Shown one piece after another: positions 44,475 to 52,157 of a stretch of DNA of 64,000 nucleotides. Both the position numbers and the translations under genes were made by a program. Source of the stretch: JAIBJN01 sp963811635 (lineage in GTDB: Bacteria; Actinomycetota; Thermoleophilia; Gaiellales; Gaiellaceae); the NCBI GenBank assembly GCA_963811635.1, contig CAWESB010000005.1, positions 62,001-126,000 of the forward strand, given 5' to 3'. How positions within the stretch are numbered: position 1 is the first letter of the stretch; the number at the start of each line of letters is the position of its first letter. Under the pieces are notes generated by a model that had not been told where the DNA came from, did not search any database, and saw only the letters and a program-made list of their open reading frames with translations.

Positions 44475-45483
44475 GGAGTACTCGGGCGACGACCACTACG
44501 GGAAGACGACCTACGGGGTCATCCGCTACGGCAAGGAGCCCGTCGTGGCCGTCGTCGACTCGACGCGGCCGGGCGAGACGGTGGAGGGCGTCCCGGTGGT
44601 CGCCACGGTCGCGGACGGGCTCGCCTACGAGCCGACCGTCGCGCTGGTCGGCGTCGCCGTGGCCGGGGGCAGGTTGCCGCCCGCCTGGCGCGGGATCCTC
44701 CGCGACGCGATCGAAGCGGGCCTGGACGTCGAAGCGGGAATGCACGAGTTTCTCGCAGACGACCCGGAGCTGTCGGCGCTCGCACGCGAGCATGGCGTCG
44801 AGCTCCGTGACTACCGCCGCCCGCCCCCCGACCTCAGCGTCCCGACCGGCGAGAACCTCACGCACGCGGCTGCCGTGGTCCTCACCGTCGGCTCCGACTG
44901 CGCGGTCGGAAAGAAGACCGTCGCCGTCGAGCTCGACCGCGCGGCGCGGGAGCGCGGCCTCGCCTCCGTCTTCGTGCCCACGGGCCAAACGGGGATCATG
45001 ATCGAGGGCTGGGGGATTGCCGTCGATGCGGTCGTCTCGGACTTCCTCGCCGGAGCGGGGGAGAGGCTCGTCGTCGAGGGCGCGAAGCGCGGCGACCTGC
45101 TCTTCGTCGAAGGCCAGGGCTCGATCCTCCATCCACAGTTCTCCGGCGTCACCCTCGGGCTCTACCACGGGAGCGCGCCGCACGCCCTCGTCCTCGTCCA
45201 CCGCCCGGGCGACACGGAGATCGAGGGAGTCCCCGGGCATCCGATCCCGCCGCTGGGTGAGCTGATCGAGCTCTACGAGCGGCTCGCGCTGCCCGTGCGT
45301 CCTGCGAAGGTGGCCGCGATCGCGCTCAATACCGGCCGACTCGACGAGGCCGAGGCCCGGGCCGCGATCGCCACGACCGAGACCGAAACCGGGCTTCCCG
45401 CCGACGATCCCGTCCGTTTTGGCCCTGACCGGCTGCTCGACGCCGTCCTGGGACGTTTGCCGTCGGGTATAACGGGCCGATGA
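44449..45483 (+). CDS. dgcN: DUF1611 P-loop protein, D-glutamate N-acetyltransferase (DgcN) type
   Basis: 344 residues from ATG 44449 (a longer frame to 44371 lies fully inside the epimerase gene). N-terminal small domain, then a P-loop-like GSDCAVGKKTVAVEL (about 146-160) and the family blocks FVPTGQTGIMI, FVEGQGSILHPQFSG and HRPGDTEIEG. DUF1611 includes DgcN, which acetylates D-glutamate so that DgcA can racemise it. The pairing with a DgcA-like gene supports this, but the substrate is inferred. Overlaps the first M29 gene by 4 bases. Confidence 0.82.
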   Translation: MKRYLALAEEYSGDDHYGKTTYGVIRYGKEPVVAVVDSTRPGETVEGVPVVATVADGLAYEPTVALVGVAVAGGRLPPAWRGILRDAIEAGLDVEAGMHEFLADDPELSALAREHGVELRDYRRPPPDLSVPTGENLTHAAAVVLTVGSDCAVGKKTVAVELDRAARERGLASVFVPTGQTGIMIEGWGIAVDAVVSDFLAGAGERLVVEGAKRGDLLFVEGQGSILHPQFSGVTLGLYHGSAPHALVLVHRPGDTEIEGVPGHPIPPLGELIELYERLALPVRPAKVAAIALNTGRLDEAEARAAIATTETETGLPADDPVRFGPDRLLDAVLGRLPSGITGR

Positions 45484-46622
45484 ACGACCCACGAGTCGAC
45501 CGTCTGGCGGACCTGCTCGTCGACTACTCGCTCGCGCTGCGGGACGGGCAGGTGCTCCGTGTCGACAGCCTCGACGCGGGCGGCCCGCTCGTCCTCTCCC
45601 TCTATCGCGCGGCGCTCCGCGCCGGAGGGCTCCCGTACACGAACGTCGGTCTCGCAGGGCTCGGCGAGATGCTGCTCCAGCACGGCTCGGACGAGCAGCT
45701 CGTCTATCTCTCGCCGATCCAGTGGGAGGAGATCGAGCAGCTCGACGCGCTCGTGACCATCTGGTCGGAGACGAACACCCGCTCGCTCTCGCGCGTCGAC
45801 CCGACGCGGCACGCCGCCTATATCGCGGCGCAGCGCAAGCTCTCAAACCGCCGCTGGGAGCGGATCTCCCAGGGCGAGATGAGCTGGTGCGGGACGCTCT
45901 TCCCGACCAATGCGCACGCGCAGGAGGCCGAGATGTCGCTGGCCGAGTACGAGGACTTCGTCTTCGCCGCGTGCCACGTGCACGAGGAGGATCCGGCCGC
46001 GCATTGGCGCTCGGTCTCGACGGCGCTCTCGGCGCGCGCGCGAGAGCTCGGGAGCGTGAGGGAGATTCGGATCGTCGGCCCCGACACCGATCTTCGCGTC
46101 GGCGTCGAGGGCCGCGGCTGGATCGCTGCCGACGGCCACTACAACATGCCTGACGGCGAGGTTTTCACAAGCCCGGTCGAGACCGAGACCGAGGGTGAGA
46201 TCCGCTACACGTTCCCCGCCGTCTACCACGGGCGCGAGGTCGAGGACGTCCGCCTGCGGTTCGAGGGCGGCCGGGTCGTCCACGCCGAGGCGTCGCGGGG
46301 CGACGACTACCTCCAGTCGCTGCTCGAGATGGACCAGGGCGCGCGCGTGCTCGGCGAGGTCGCATTCGGCCTCAACTACGAAATCGACCGCTTCACCCGC
46401 AACATCCTCTTCGACGAGAAGATCGGCGGCACGATGCACCTGGCGCTCGGCTCGGGCTTCCCGCAGGCCGGTGGCCAGAACACGTCGGGCCTGCACTGGG
46501 ACATGATCTGCGACCTGCGAGAAGACGGCGAGGTCTATGCAGACGGCGAGCTCGTCTGGAAGGCCGGCCGTTTTCTCGCCGAGCCCGCGCTCAAGGTGGT
46601 CGAAAGCACCGCGCATGGCTAG
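45480..46622 (+). CDS. M29 family metal-dependent aminopeptidase 1
   Basis: 380 residues, cytosolic. Metal site motifs of the M29 (PepS/AMP-T) family: Glu in PDGEVFTSP (about 223), Glu in LGEVAFGLN (about 295), His in GTMHLALG, and His and Asp in LHWDMICDL. Releases N-terminal residues from peptides. Third gene of the epimerase operon, with a possible extra -10 (TATAAC, 45468-45473). About half-identical by eye to the next gene. Confidence 0.92.
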   Translation: MNDPRVDRLADLLVDYSLALRDGQVLRVDSLDAGGPLVLSLYRAALRAGGLPYTNVGLAGLGEMLLQHGSDEQLVYLSPIQWEEIEQLDALVTIWSETNTRSLSRVDPTRHAAYIAAQRKLSNRRWERISQGEMSWCGTLFPTNAHAQEAEMSLAEYEDFVFAACHVHEEDPAAHWRSVSTALSARARELGSVREIRIVGPDTDLRVGVEGRGWIAADGHYNMPDGEVFTSPVETETEGEIRYTFPAVYHGREVEDVRLRFEGGRVVHAEASRGDDYLQSLLEMDQGARVLGEVAFGLNYEIDRFTRNILFDEKIGGTMHLALGSGFPQAGGQNTSGLHWDMICDLREDGEVYADGELVWKAGRFLAEPALKVVESTAHG

Positions 46623-47724
46623 CCGCATCGAGCGGCTGGCGGGCGTCCTCGTCGACTACTCGACGAGGGTGAAGCAGGGGGACCTCGTCTGCATCGACAC
46701 CGGCCCGGCCGCCGCGCCGCTCGTCCGCGAAGTCTGGCGCCGCGTGCTGGACGCCGGGGCGCATCCGCATCTCCGACTCGACGTCGACGGCGCGCCGGAC
46801 CTGCTCCTACGCGACGGCACCGACGCCCAGCTCGACTGGGTAAGTCCGCTGCGGAAGGCAGAGGTGGAGCGCGCCGACGTTCGGATAGCCATCGAGGCCG
46901 AGGTCAACACCCGCGGGAACACCGGCGTCGATCCGGAGCGCCAGGCCCGCTCGGAGAGGGCGCGGGAACCGCTCCGCCGTGTGCATTTCGCACGGGCGAG
47001 CGCCGGCGAGCTGCGGGCCGTCGTAACGCTCTACCCGACCGATGCCGCGGCGCAGGACGCCAACATGTCCCTCTCGGAGTACGAGGACTTCGTCTTCCAC
47101 GCCGGCCTGCTCGACCGCGACGACCCCGTCGCCGAATGGGAGGCTCTCGGGAAAACCTACGCTCGCCTCGCCGACTGGCTCGACGAGCGCCGAGAGATCC
47201 GCATCGTCGGCGACGGCACCGACCTCACGCTCGGCGTCGCCGGGCGCACCTGGGTCCCCTGCGACGGCCAGGAGAACTTTCCTGACGGCGAGGTCTTCAC
47301 CGGGCCGGTGGAGACGAAGGTCGACGGCGTGATCCGCTTCACCTACCCGGCCAGCTACGCGGGCCGGCGCGTGAGCGGGGTTGAGCTCGAGTTCAGAGGC
47401 GGCGAGGTCGTCCGTGCCGAGGCGGCCGAGGGCGAGACGTTCCTGCGCGAGATGATCGCGCTGGACGAAGGGGCCCGGCACGTGGGCGAATTCTCTTTCG
47501 GCCTCAACGAGGCCGTGCACGAGTTCACCGGCCACACGCTCTTCGACGAGAAGATCGGGGGCACGGTGCACCTGGCGCTCGGCGCGTCGTACCCGGAGTC
47601 CGGCGGTCAGGTCCAATCGGCGCTCCACTGGGATCTCGTGTGCGACCTGCGGCAGGGGAGCGAGGTCTTGGCGGACGGCGAGGTCGTCTACCGCGACGGC
47701 CGCTTCGTCGACGGCGTCCTCTGA
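46615..47724 (+). CDS. M29 family metal-dependent aminopeptidase 2
   Basis: 369 residues from ATG 46615, overlapping the previous gene by 8 bases. Same ligand set: PDGEVFTGP, VGEFSFGLN, GTVHLALG, LHWDLVCDL. Tandem duplicate of the preceding gene; the N-terminal halves have diverged more than the C-terminal metal halves, suggesting different peptide preference. Last gene of the operon that starts at 43449. Confidence 0.92.
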   Translation: MASRIERLAGVLVDYSTRVKQGDLVCIDTGPAAAPLVREVWRRVLDAGAHPHLRLDVDGAPDLLLRDGTDAQLDWVSPLRKAEVERADVRIAIEAEVNTRGNTGVDPERQARSERAREPLRRVHFARASAGELRAVVTLYPTDAAAQDANMSLSEYEDFVFHAGLLDRDDPVAEWEALGKTYARLADWLDERREIRIVGDGTDLTLGVAGRTWVPCDGQENFPDGEVFTGPVETKVDGVIRFTYPASYAGRRVSGVELEFRGGEVVRAEAAEGETFLREMIALDEGARHVGEFSFGLNEAVHEFTGHTLFDEKIGGTVHLALGASYPESGGQVQSALHWDLVCDLRQGSEVLADGEVVYRDGRFVDGVL

Positions 47725-47771
47725 CGCTCCTCGGAGAGGTGCACGGCTGCCGGGTGAGCGCGATCGGCGCA

Positions 47772-47787
47772 TCGAACTGGCGTTCGT
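47772..47787 (+). promoter_or_regulatory. SOS (LexA) box 1
   Basis: tcGAACtggcGTTCgt matches the actinobacterial SOS consensus TCGAAC-N4-GTTCGA except for the last base. It is centred 35 bp before box 2. Confidence 0.7.
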
Positions 47788-47800
47788 CCGATCGGTCGGC

Positions 47801-47806
47801 TACTAT
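47801..47806 (+). promoter_or_regulatory. -10 box TACTAT for the LysM gene
   Basis: Directly precedes SOS box 2; the ATG is 8 bases downstream, so the transcript is probably leaderless. Confidence 0.6.
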
Positions 47807-47822
47807 GCGAACACATGTTCGC
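47807..47822 (+). promoter_or_regulatory. SOS (LexA) box 2 covering the start codon
   Basis: gcGAACacatGTTCgc is a perfect palindrome of the GAAC-N4-GTTC type. The ATG of the LysM gene (47815-47817) lies in its middle, at the expected transcription start. Confidence 0.7.
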
Positions 47823-48078
47823 TTGGCGCCCATTCCTGCTCCTCTGCGCCGTCGCCGCCGTTCTGCTGCTCGCGGTCGCACGGCCCTCCAGCGGCTCAGG
47901 CCCGGAAGAGAGGTACTTCGTGCGGGCCGGCGACACGCTGTGGACCCTCGCGGCCGACCGGTACGGCGGCGACCCGCGCGAAGGCGTGTGGCGCATCCGC
48001 GAGCGCAACGGCCTGGAGGGAACCGCCCTGCAGGCCGGGATGGTCATCTACCTGCCCGCCGGGGCGGGTGGTGCCTAG
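47815..48078 (+). CDS. Membrane-anchored LysM mini-protein, probable SOS-induced division inhibitor
   Basis: 87 residues: a membrane helix (about residues 6-23, FLLLCAVAAVLLLAVA), a short linker and one LysM domain (RYFVRAGDTLWTLAADRYGG...IYLPAG) that binds peptidoglycan. This architecture and size match YneA of Bacillus and resemble DivS and Rv2719c of actinobacteria, which halt division during DNA damage. Two LexA-type boxes at the promoter support SOS control. No lexA gene is adjacent, unlike the usual arrangement. Function is inferred from architecture and promoter together. Confidence 0.8.
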   Translation: MFAWRPFLLLCAVAAVLLLAVARPSSGSGPEERYFVRAGDTLWTLAADRYGGDPREGVWRIRERNGLEGTALQAGMVIYLPAGAGGA

Positions 48079-48207
48079 CGTGAGCTGACCCTCTCCGGTT
48101 CGGGGAAGCCGCCGTCTCAACGTGAGCACGTTCGGTGCCGGGCCGTTCCGACACAACTGAAGAGCGCACGTCGGTTTGCGTGAGGGCGAAGTCTCGCCGG
48201 GCGAGCC

Positions 48208-48213
48208 TAGACT
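48208..48213 (+). promoter_or_regulatory. -10 box TAGACT for the RNase Z gene
   Basis: Six bases before GTG 48220, with no ribosome site between. Confidence 0.5.
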
Positions 48214-48219
48214 GGGACC

Positions 48220-49323
48220 GTGGATCTCGACCTCACGTTCCTCGGCACATCGGGCTCGGTGCCCACAGCGCGGCGCGGGCTCTCGGGCACGCTCCTTCGC
48301 CGCGGCGGCGAGCGGATGCTGATCGACTGCGGCGAAGGCACGCAGCGGCAGCTCCTGCGGTCGACCATCGGGCTGATGGAGCTCCCCGAGGTCTTCCTCA
48401 CCCACTACCACGCCGACCACTACCTCGGCCTGCCCGGGATGCTGAAGACCTTCGCGCTCCGCGGTCGCGAGATGCCGCTGACGGTCCACGGGCCGCCCGG
48501 GCTGAAGGATCTGTTCGGCGGCCTGCAGCGGATCTTCGGGAAGCTCACGTATCCGGTCGAGCTCGTCGAGCTGCGGGACGGTGACGTCCTCGACCGGGGC
48601 GAGTACCGCGTGCTGGCGTTCCGCGTTTCCCACGGGATCGCAGCGAACGGCTACGCGTTCGCCGAGCTCCCGCGACCGGGTCGGTTCGACCTCGAGGCAG
48701 CGCGTGCGCTGGGCGTGCCGGAAGGACCGCTGTTCGGGCGGCTCCAGGCCGGCGAGACCGTCGAGCTCCCGGGCGGGGGAGAGGTGCGCGCGGACCAGGT
48801 CCTCGGGCCGGCGCGGCCCGGGCGCACGGTCGTCGTCACCGGCGACACGGCCCCCGCCGCGAGCGTGCTCGAGATCGCGCATGAGGCCGACCTGCTCGTC
48901 CACGAAGCGACCTTCGCGGAGGAGGAGCGCGAGCGCGCGGAGGAAACGCTCCACTCCACGGCCGCCGGCGCTGCCGCGCTCGCGCGGGCCGCACGCGTGC
49001 GCATGCTCGCGCTGACGCACCTCTCCAACCGCTACTTCGGCCCGGAGATCGCCCGCGAGGCCCGCGAGGTCTTCCCCGAGACGGTCGTTCCAAGGGACTT
49101 CGATATCATCGAGGTTCGGTTCCAGGAACGGGGTGGGCCCCGACTCGTCAAGGCAGGAGCGCGGACTGCGCGAGAGGAGGTGGAGCCACGTGGGGAGCAT
49201 GGTGCAGGTGGCGATGGCCGGGGATCTGACGGAGGCGGAGGAGATCCAGGCGATCCTGCACTCGGCGGGGATCCCGTCGGAGCTTCACGCCGCGGTCGAG
49301 CAGCACCCGGCGGCGCTCGATGA
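48220..49323 (+). CDS. rnz: Ribonuclease Z / MBL-fold hydrolase
   Basis: 367 residues as read. Metallo-beta-lactamase fold with LGTSGSVPT start, the zinc motif HYHADHYLG (about 64-72), a later zinc Asp in GDTAPA, and the C-terminal zinc His in LTHLSNRYF. Matures the tRNA 3' end, which matters here because the tRNA genes lack CCA. The last ~50 residues (after FQERGGPRL) are low-complexity Gly/Arg-rich and overlap the next gene by 134 bases; homologs normally end near residue 310, so an indel near 49140 may have removed the true stop. Confidence 0.9.
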   Translation: MDLDLTFLGTSGSVPTARRGLSGTLLRRGGERMLIDCGEGTQRQLLRSTIGLMELPEVFLTHYHADHYLGLPGMLKTFALRGREMPLTVHGPPGLKDLFGGLQRIFGKLTYPVELVELRDGDVLDRGEYRVLAFRVSHGIAANGYAFAELPRPGRFDLEAARALGVPEGPLFGRLQAGETVELPGGGEVRADQVLGPARPGRTVVVTGDTAPAASVLEIAHEADLLVHEATFAEEERERAEETLHSTAAGAAALARAARVRMLALTHLSNRYFGPEIAREAREVFPETVVPRDFDIIEVRFQERGGPRLVKAGARTAREEVEPRGEHGAGGDGRGSDGGGGDPGDPALGGDPVGASRRGRAAPGGAR

Positions 49324-49423
49324 CGCACCCCAGAAGGTTCTCGTCCCGGAAACGTCGCTCGAGGCGGCGCAGCACGCCATCGAGTCCATGACGGACCCGG
49401 ACGAGCTCATTGGCGGGCGCTAG
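49190..49423 (+). CDS. DUF2007-like small protein
   Basis: 77 residues from GTG 49190, nine bases after AGGAGG (ATG 49199 is an alternative). The pattern VQVAMAGDLTEAEEIQAILHSAGIPSELH is that of DUF2007 putative signal-transducing proteins. The C-terminal PQKVLVPETSLEAAQHAI fits the same fold. Its start lies inside the C-terminal extension of the RNase Z frame. Function unknown. Confidence 0.75.
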   Translation: MGSMVQVAMAGDLTEAEEIQAILHSAGIPSELHAAVEQHPAALDDAPQKVLVPETSLEAAQHAIESMTDPDELIGGR

Positions 49424-50168
49424 CGCGTTCTCGCCCGACTTCGGCCCGCTCGCGGAGGACTACGACCGGCTGCGGCCGGTCGACGAGAACTGGTGGGAGA
49501 TCGTCGATCTCCTTTTCGCCGAGGGCGACCTGCGCGGCCGTCGCGTGCTCGACGTCGGCTGCGGGACCGGCCGCCTGGCCCTCGCCCTCGCCGAGAAGGG
49601 CGCCAGGGTCTGGGGGGTCGATCCCTCCGAGGAGATGCTGGCCCGGGCCCGCGCAACAGGAGGCCGGCGGGTCGGCCTCAAGCTCGGCCAGGCCGAGTCG
49701 CTCCCCTTCAAGGACGGCTGGTTCGACCGTATCGTCCTCCGCCTCGTGGTCCACCTCCTGGATCGCCCGCGCGCCTTCCCCGAGTTCTTGCGAACGCTCG
49801 CCCCGGAGGGCCGTGTCGTCGTGGCCACTTTTACCCCGAACCACTTCGAGTGGTTCTGGCTGATCGAGATCTTCCCCGAGGTGGGGGAGCTCGACCGCGG
49901 CCGCTTCCCGACGCCTGAGACGCTCGCTGCGGAGCTCGAGGTTGCCGGGTTCGCCTCCGTCCGCGCGACCACGGTGAGCCAGCGGAGCCGGCTCAGCCGC
50001 GAGCAGGCGCTGGAGCGGATCCGTGGGCGCTACATCTCGACGCTACGCCTGCTGGACGACGAGGCACTCGCTGCTGGCCTGGCCCGGGCCGAGCGCGACC
50101 TCCCGGAGATCGTCGACTCGCCTCTCGAGTGGGCGATCGTCGTGGCCGACAAGCCCGGGGCTCAGTAG
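49410..50168 (+). CDS. Class I SAM-dependent methyltransferase
   Basis: 252 residues from TTG 49410, overlapping the previous gene by 14 bases. SAM-binding motif VLDVGCGTGRLALAL (about 46-60), second motif GVDPSEEML, then FDRIVLRLVVHLL as motif IV region. Substrate not predictable; related to UbiE/Methyltransf_11 types. The C-terminal half is helical (RGRYISTLRLLDDEAL). Convergent with the DsrE gene. Confidence 0.87.
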   Translation: MAGASAFSPDFGPLAEDYDRLRPVDENWWEIVDLLFAEGDLRGRRVLDVGCGTGRLALALAEKGARVWGVDPSEEMLARARATGGRRVGLKLGQAESLPFKDGWFDRIVLRLVVHLLDRPRAFPEFLRTLAPEGRVVVATFTPNHFEWFWLIEIFPEVGELDRGRFPTPETLAAELEVAGFASVRATTVSQRSRLSREQALERIRGRYISTLRLLDDEALAAGLARAERDLPEIVDSPLEWAIVVADKPGAQ

Positions 50169-50515
50169 ACCAGCGTCGTCTCTGCCCAGTCGGCCAGCTC
50201 GACGAGCTTTGTCGGCGGTGCCAGCTCGATGCCGTTCCCGCCATCGACGGCAAGGCCGCGCGCCTTGCTCGAGAGGCCGGACAGGGCGATCGGCACGCCG
50301 GCGTCCTCGAGGGCCTGGAGGTGCTCGGCGACCGACCCGGTCCCGATGCCGTGCGCGGCCTCCGCCGTCTCGGGGCGAACGAACTGCACGGCGTCTCCGG
50401 CGAGGAAGAGACGGATCTCGTGGCCCTCGGCAGCCGCGGTCCGCGCTACGAGGAGCGCGAGCGCAGCCCGAGTCGGGTTTTCCGGGCCGGTTGCCAGGTT
50501 GACCAGGAGCCGCAC
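50162..50515 (-). CDS. DsrE/DsrF-like protein
   Basis: 117 residues from GTG 50515. Starts VRLLVNLATGPENPTRAALALLVARTAAAEGHEIRLFLAGDAV, the DsrE fold. No conserved sulfur-relay cysteine is visible, so sulfur transfer is unlikely; these small proteins often have unknown roles. One base separates it from the stop of the upstream small gene, indicating co-transcription. Confidence 0.8.
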   Translation of the reverse strand: MRLLVNLATGPENPTRAALALLVARTAAAEGHEIRLFLAGDAVQFVRPETAEAAHGIGTGSVAEHLQALEDAGVPIALSGLSSKARGLAVDGGNGIELAPPTKLVELADWAETTLVY

Positions 50516-50516
50516 G

Positions 50517-50675
50517 CTACTCCTCCTCCGCCATCCCGAGGATGTCGTCCCGGGAGAGCTTCCCCACCATCTCTGGGTGACTCCGCTCCACGTGCTCCTC
50601 GACGAGCCCGACGAGCGCACCGTCGCTCTCCGCGCGCACGATCTCGCCGCATTCGCAGTTGACGACCTTGCTCAT
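50517..50675 (-). CDS. DUF1059-like mini-protein
   Basis: 52 residues. MSKVVNCECGEIVRAESDGALVG followed by EEHVERSHPE fits DUF1059 small proteins; Cys-x-Cys and two His residues could bind a metal. Start chosen after GGAGG with 6-base spacing (a tandem ATG is 3 bases earlier). First gene of a two-gene operon with the DsrE-like gene and divergent from the BTAD regulator. Confidence 0.8.
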   Translation of the reverse strand: MSKVVNCECGEIVRAESDGALVGLVEEHVERSHPEMVGKLSRDDILGMAEEE

Positions 50676-50744
50676 CATCAGCCTCCTTCGGTCGCGGTCG
50701 GAGCCATTGTCGCGCGGAAGCCTTGGGGTTACCTTGGGGGAACG

Positions 50745-51521
50745 TTGGCGGGCGAAGCAAGGACGAGGATCCAGCTCTGCGGTCGCCTGATCGTGGATCT
50801 GCAGGGCCGCAGACTGGAGGCGGACCTCCCCGGCCGCCAGGGACGGCTTCTGTTCGCCTTCCTCGCGGCCACCCGTTCGCGCCGCTCCACCCGGACCGAG
50901 TTGGTCGCGGCCCTCTGGCCGGAAGGGCCGCCCGACGCCGCCGAGGCGTCGCTGGCCGCGCTTCTGTCGAAGCTGCGCCGCGTGCTCGGGGCGGCGGCCC
51001 TCGAGGGCAAGGCGGAAGTGCGGCTCGCGCTCCCGCCCGAGGCCTGGATCGACCTGGAGGCGGCCGGAGTCGCCGTCCATCACGCCGAGTCGGCGGTGGC
51101 GCTCGGCGAATGGGACCGGGCCTGGGCGCCCGCACGCACGGCGCTCTACACCGCGAACCGAGGGCTCCTTCCCGGGTACGAGGCACCGTGGATCGACGAG
51201 CGCCGGCGCTGGCTCGACGACGTGCGACTCCGCGCGCTGGAGTGCGTCGGGACGGCCGGTCTGCGGATGGGCGGGACGGAGCTTGCCGCCGCCGAGCGCG
51301 CCGGTCGATCCCTGGTCGAGTCCGCGCCCTTCCGGGAGAGCGGGTATCGCCTCGTGATGGAGGCGCTCGAGGCGAGAGGCAACGTCGCCGAGGCGCTTCG
51401 GGTCTACGACGGGCTTCGAACGCTGCTCCGCGAGGAGCTGGGCGTCCCGCCCGGGCAGGCCGCCCAGGAGCTCCACGCCCACCTGCTCGAGCAGTTGGAC
51501 GCCGTCCGGACGAGCGGCTAG
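50745..51521 (+). CDS. BTAD-domain transcriptional regulator (AfsR/SARP type)
   Basis: 258 residues from TTG 50745. N-terminal OmpR-like winged helix (RIQLCGRLIVDLQGRRLEADLPGRQGRLLFAFLAATRSRRSTRTELVAALWP) and C-terminal bacterial transcription activation domain of TPR-like helices (about 110-255). Such regulators control nearby genes in actinobacteria. No receiver or ATPase domain. Immediate neighbours are the divergent DUF1059-DsrE pair and the downstream pyr operon, either of which could be a target. A TACCTT at 50730-50735 could be its -10 box. Confidence 0.85.
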   Translation: MAGEARTRIQLCGRLIVDLQGRRLEADLPGRQGRLLFAFLAATRSRRSTRTELVAALWPEGPPDAAEASLAALLSKLRRVLGAAALEGKAEVRLALPPEAWIDLEAAGVAVHHAESAVALGEWDRAWAPARTALYTANRGLLPGYEAPWIDERRRWLDDVRLRALECVGTAGLRMGGTELAAAERAGRSLVESAPFRESGYRLVMEALEARGNVAEALRVYDGLRTLLREELGVPPGQAAQELHAHLLEQLDAVRTSG

Positions 51522-51544
51522 CCTTTCCCCCGCACCTTTAACTC

Positions 51545-51567
51545 GGTCCAGAGAGGCCGGAAAGGAG
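51545..51567 (+). promoter_or_regulatory. PyrR-binding RNA loop in the pyr operon leader
   Basis: GGTCCAGAGAGGCCGGAAAGG contains the conserved PyrR-binding element UCCAGAGAGGCY. The ribosome site AAAGGAG of pyrR overlaps its 3' side, six bases before GTG 51574. Binding of PyrR with UMP should block translation. A possible -10 (TTAACT, 51538-51543) would start the RNA right at the element. Confidence 0.75.
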
Positions 51568-51573
51568 TGGCTG

Positions 51574-52149
51574 GTGGCTGCGTCCGCACAGGCGGAACGC
51601 GTTCTGCTCGACGGAGAGGCTCTCCGGCGGACAATCGTTCGCATCGCGCACGAGCTCGTCGAGCGGAACCCGAACCTCGACAACACCGCGCTCGTCGGCA
51701 TCCACACGCGCGGGGTTCCCTTCGCGCAGCGGCTCCGGCGCGAGATCGAGGAGTTCACCGGGCAGGAGGTCGCCCTCGGAACCCTCGACATCACCTTTCA
51801 CCGGGACGACGTCCACGCGCGCGACCGCAGCGGGCCGCTGCATCCGCAGCCCGTGGTCCGCGCCACGCGGCTCGACTTCCCTCTCGAGGGGATGACCTGC
51901 GTCCTCTGCGACGACGTCCTCTACACCGGGCGCACGGTGCGCGCCGCGATCGACGCCCTCTTCGACTACGGGCGTCCCGCGCGCGTGCAGCTCGCCGTGC
52001 TCGCCGACCGCGGCCACCGCGAGCTCCCGATCCGCCCCGACTACGTGGGCAAGAACCTCCCGACCGCGCCAGACGAGCGCGTCCAGGTTCAGCTCCTCGA
52101 GGTCGACGAGGTCGACCGCGTCCTGCTCGTCCCAACCCCGGAGAAGTGA
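51574..52149 (+). CDS. pyrR: Bifunctional pyr operon regulator / uracil phosphoribosyltransferase PyrR
   Basis: 191 residues. PRPP-binding motif VLCDDVLYTGRTVRAAID (about 111-128), GIHTRGVPFAQRL and DITFHRDD are family hallmarks. It senses UMP/UTP and binds the leader RNA element just upstream of its own start. First gene of the pyr operon. Confidence 0.95.
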   Translation: MAASAQAERVLLDGEALRRTIVRIAHELVERNPNLDNTALVGIHTRGVPFAQRLRREIEEFTGQEVALGTLDITFHRDDVHARDRSGPLHPQPVVRATRLDFPLEGMTCVLCDDVLYTGRTVRAAIDALFDYGRPARVQLAVLADRGHRELPIRPDYVGKNLPTAPDERVQVQLLEVDEVDRVLLVPTPEK

Positions 52150-52157
52150 GGAAGCCG

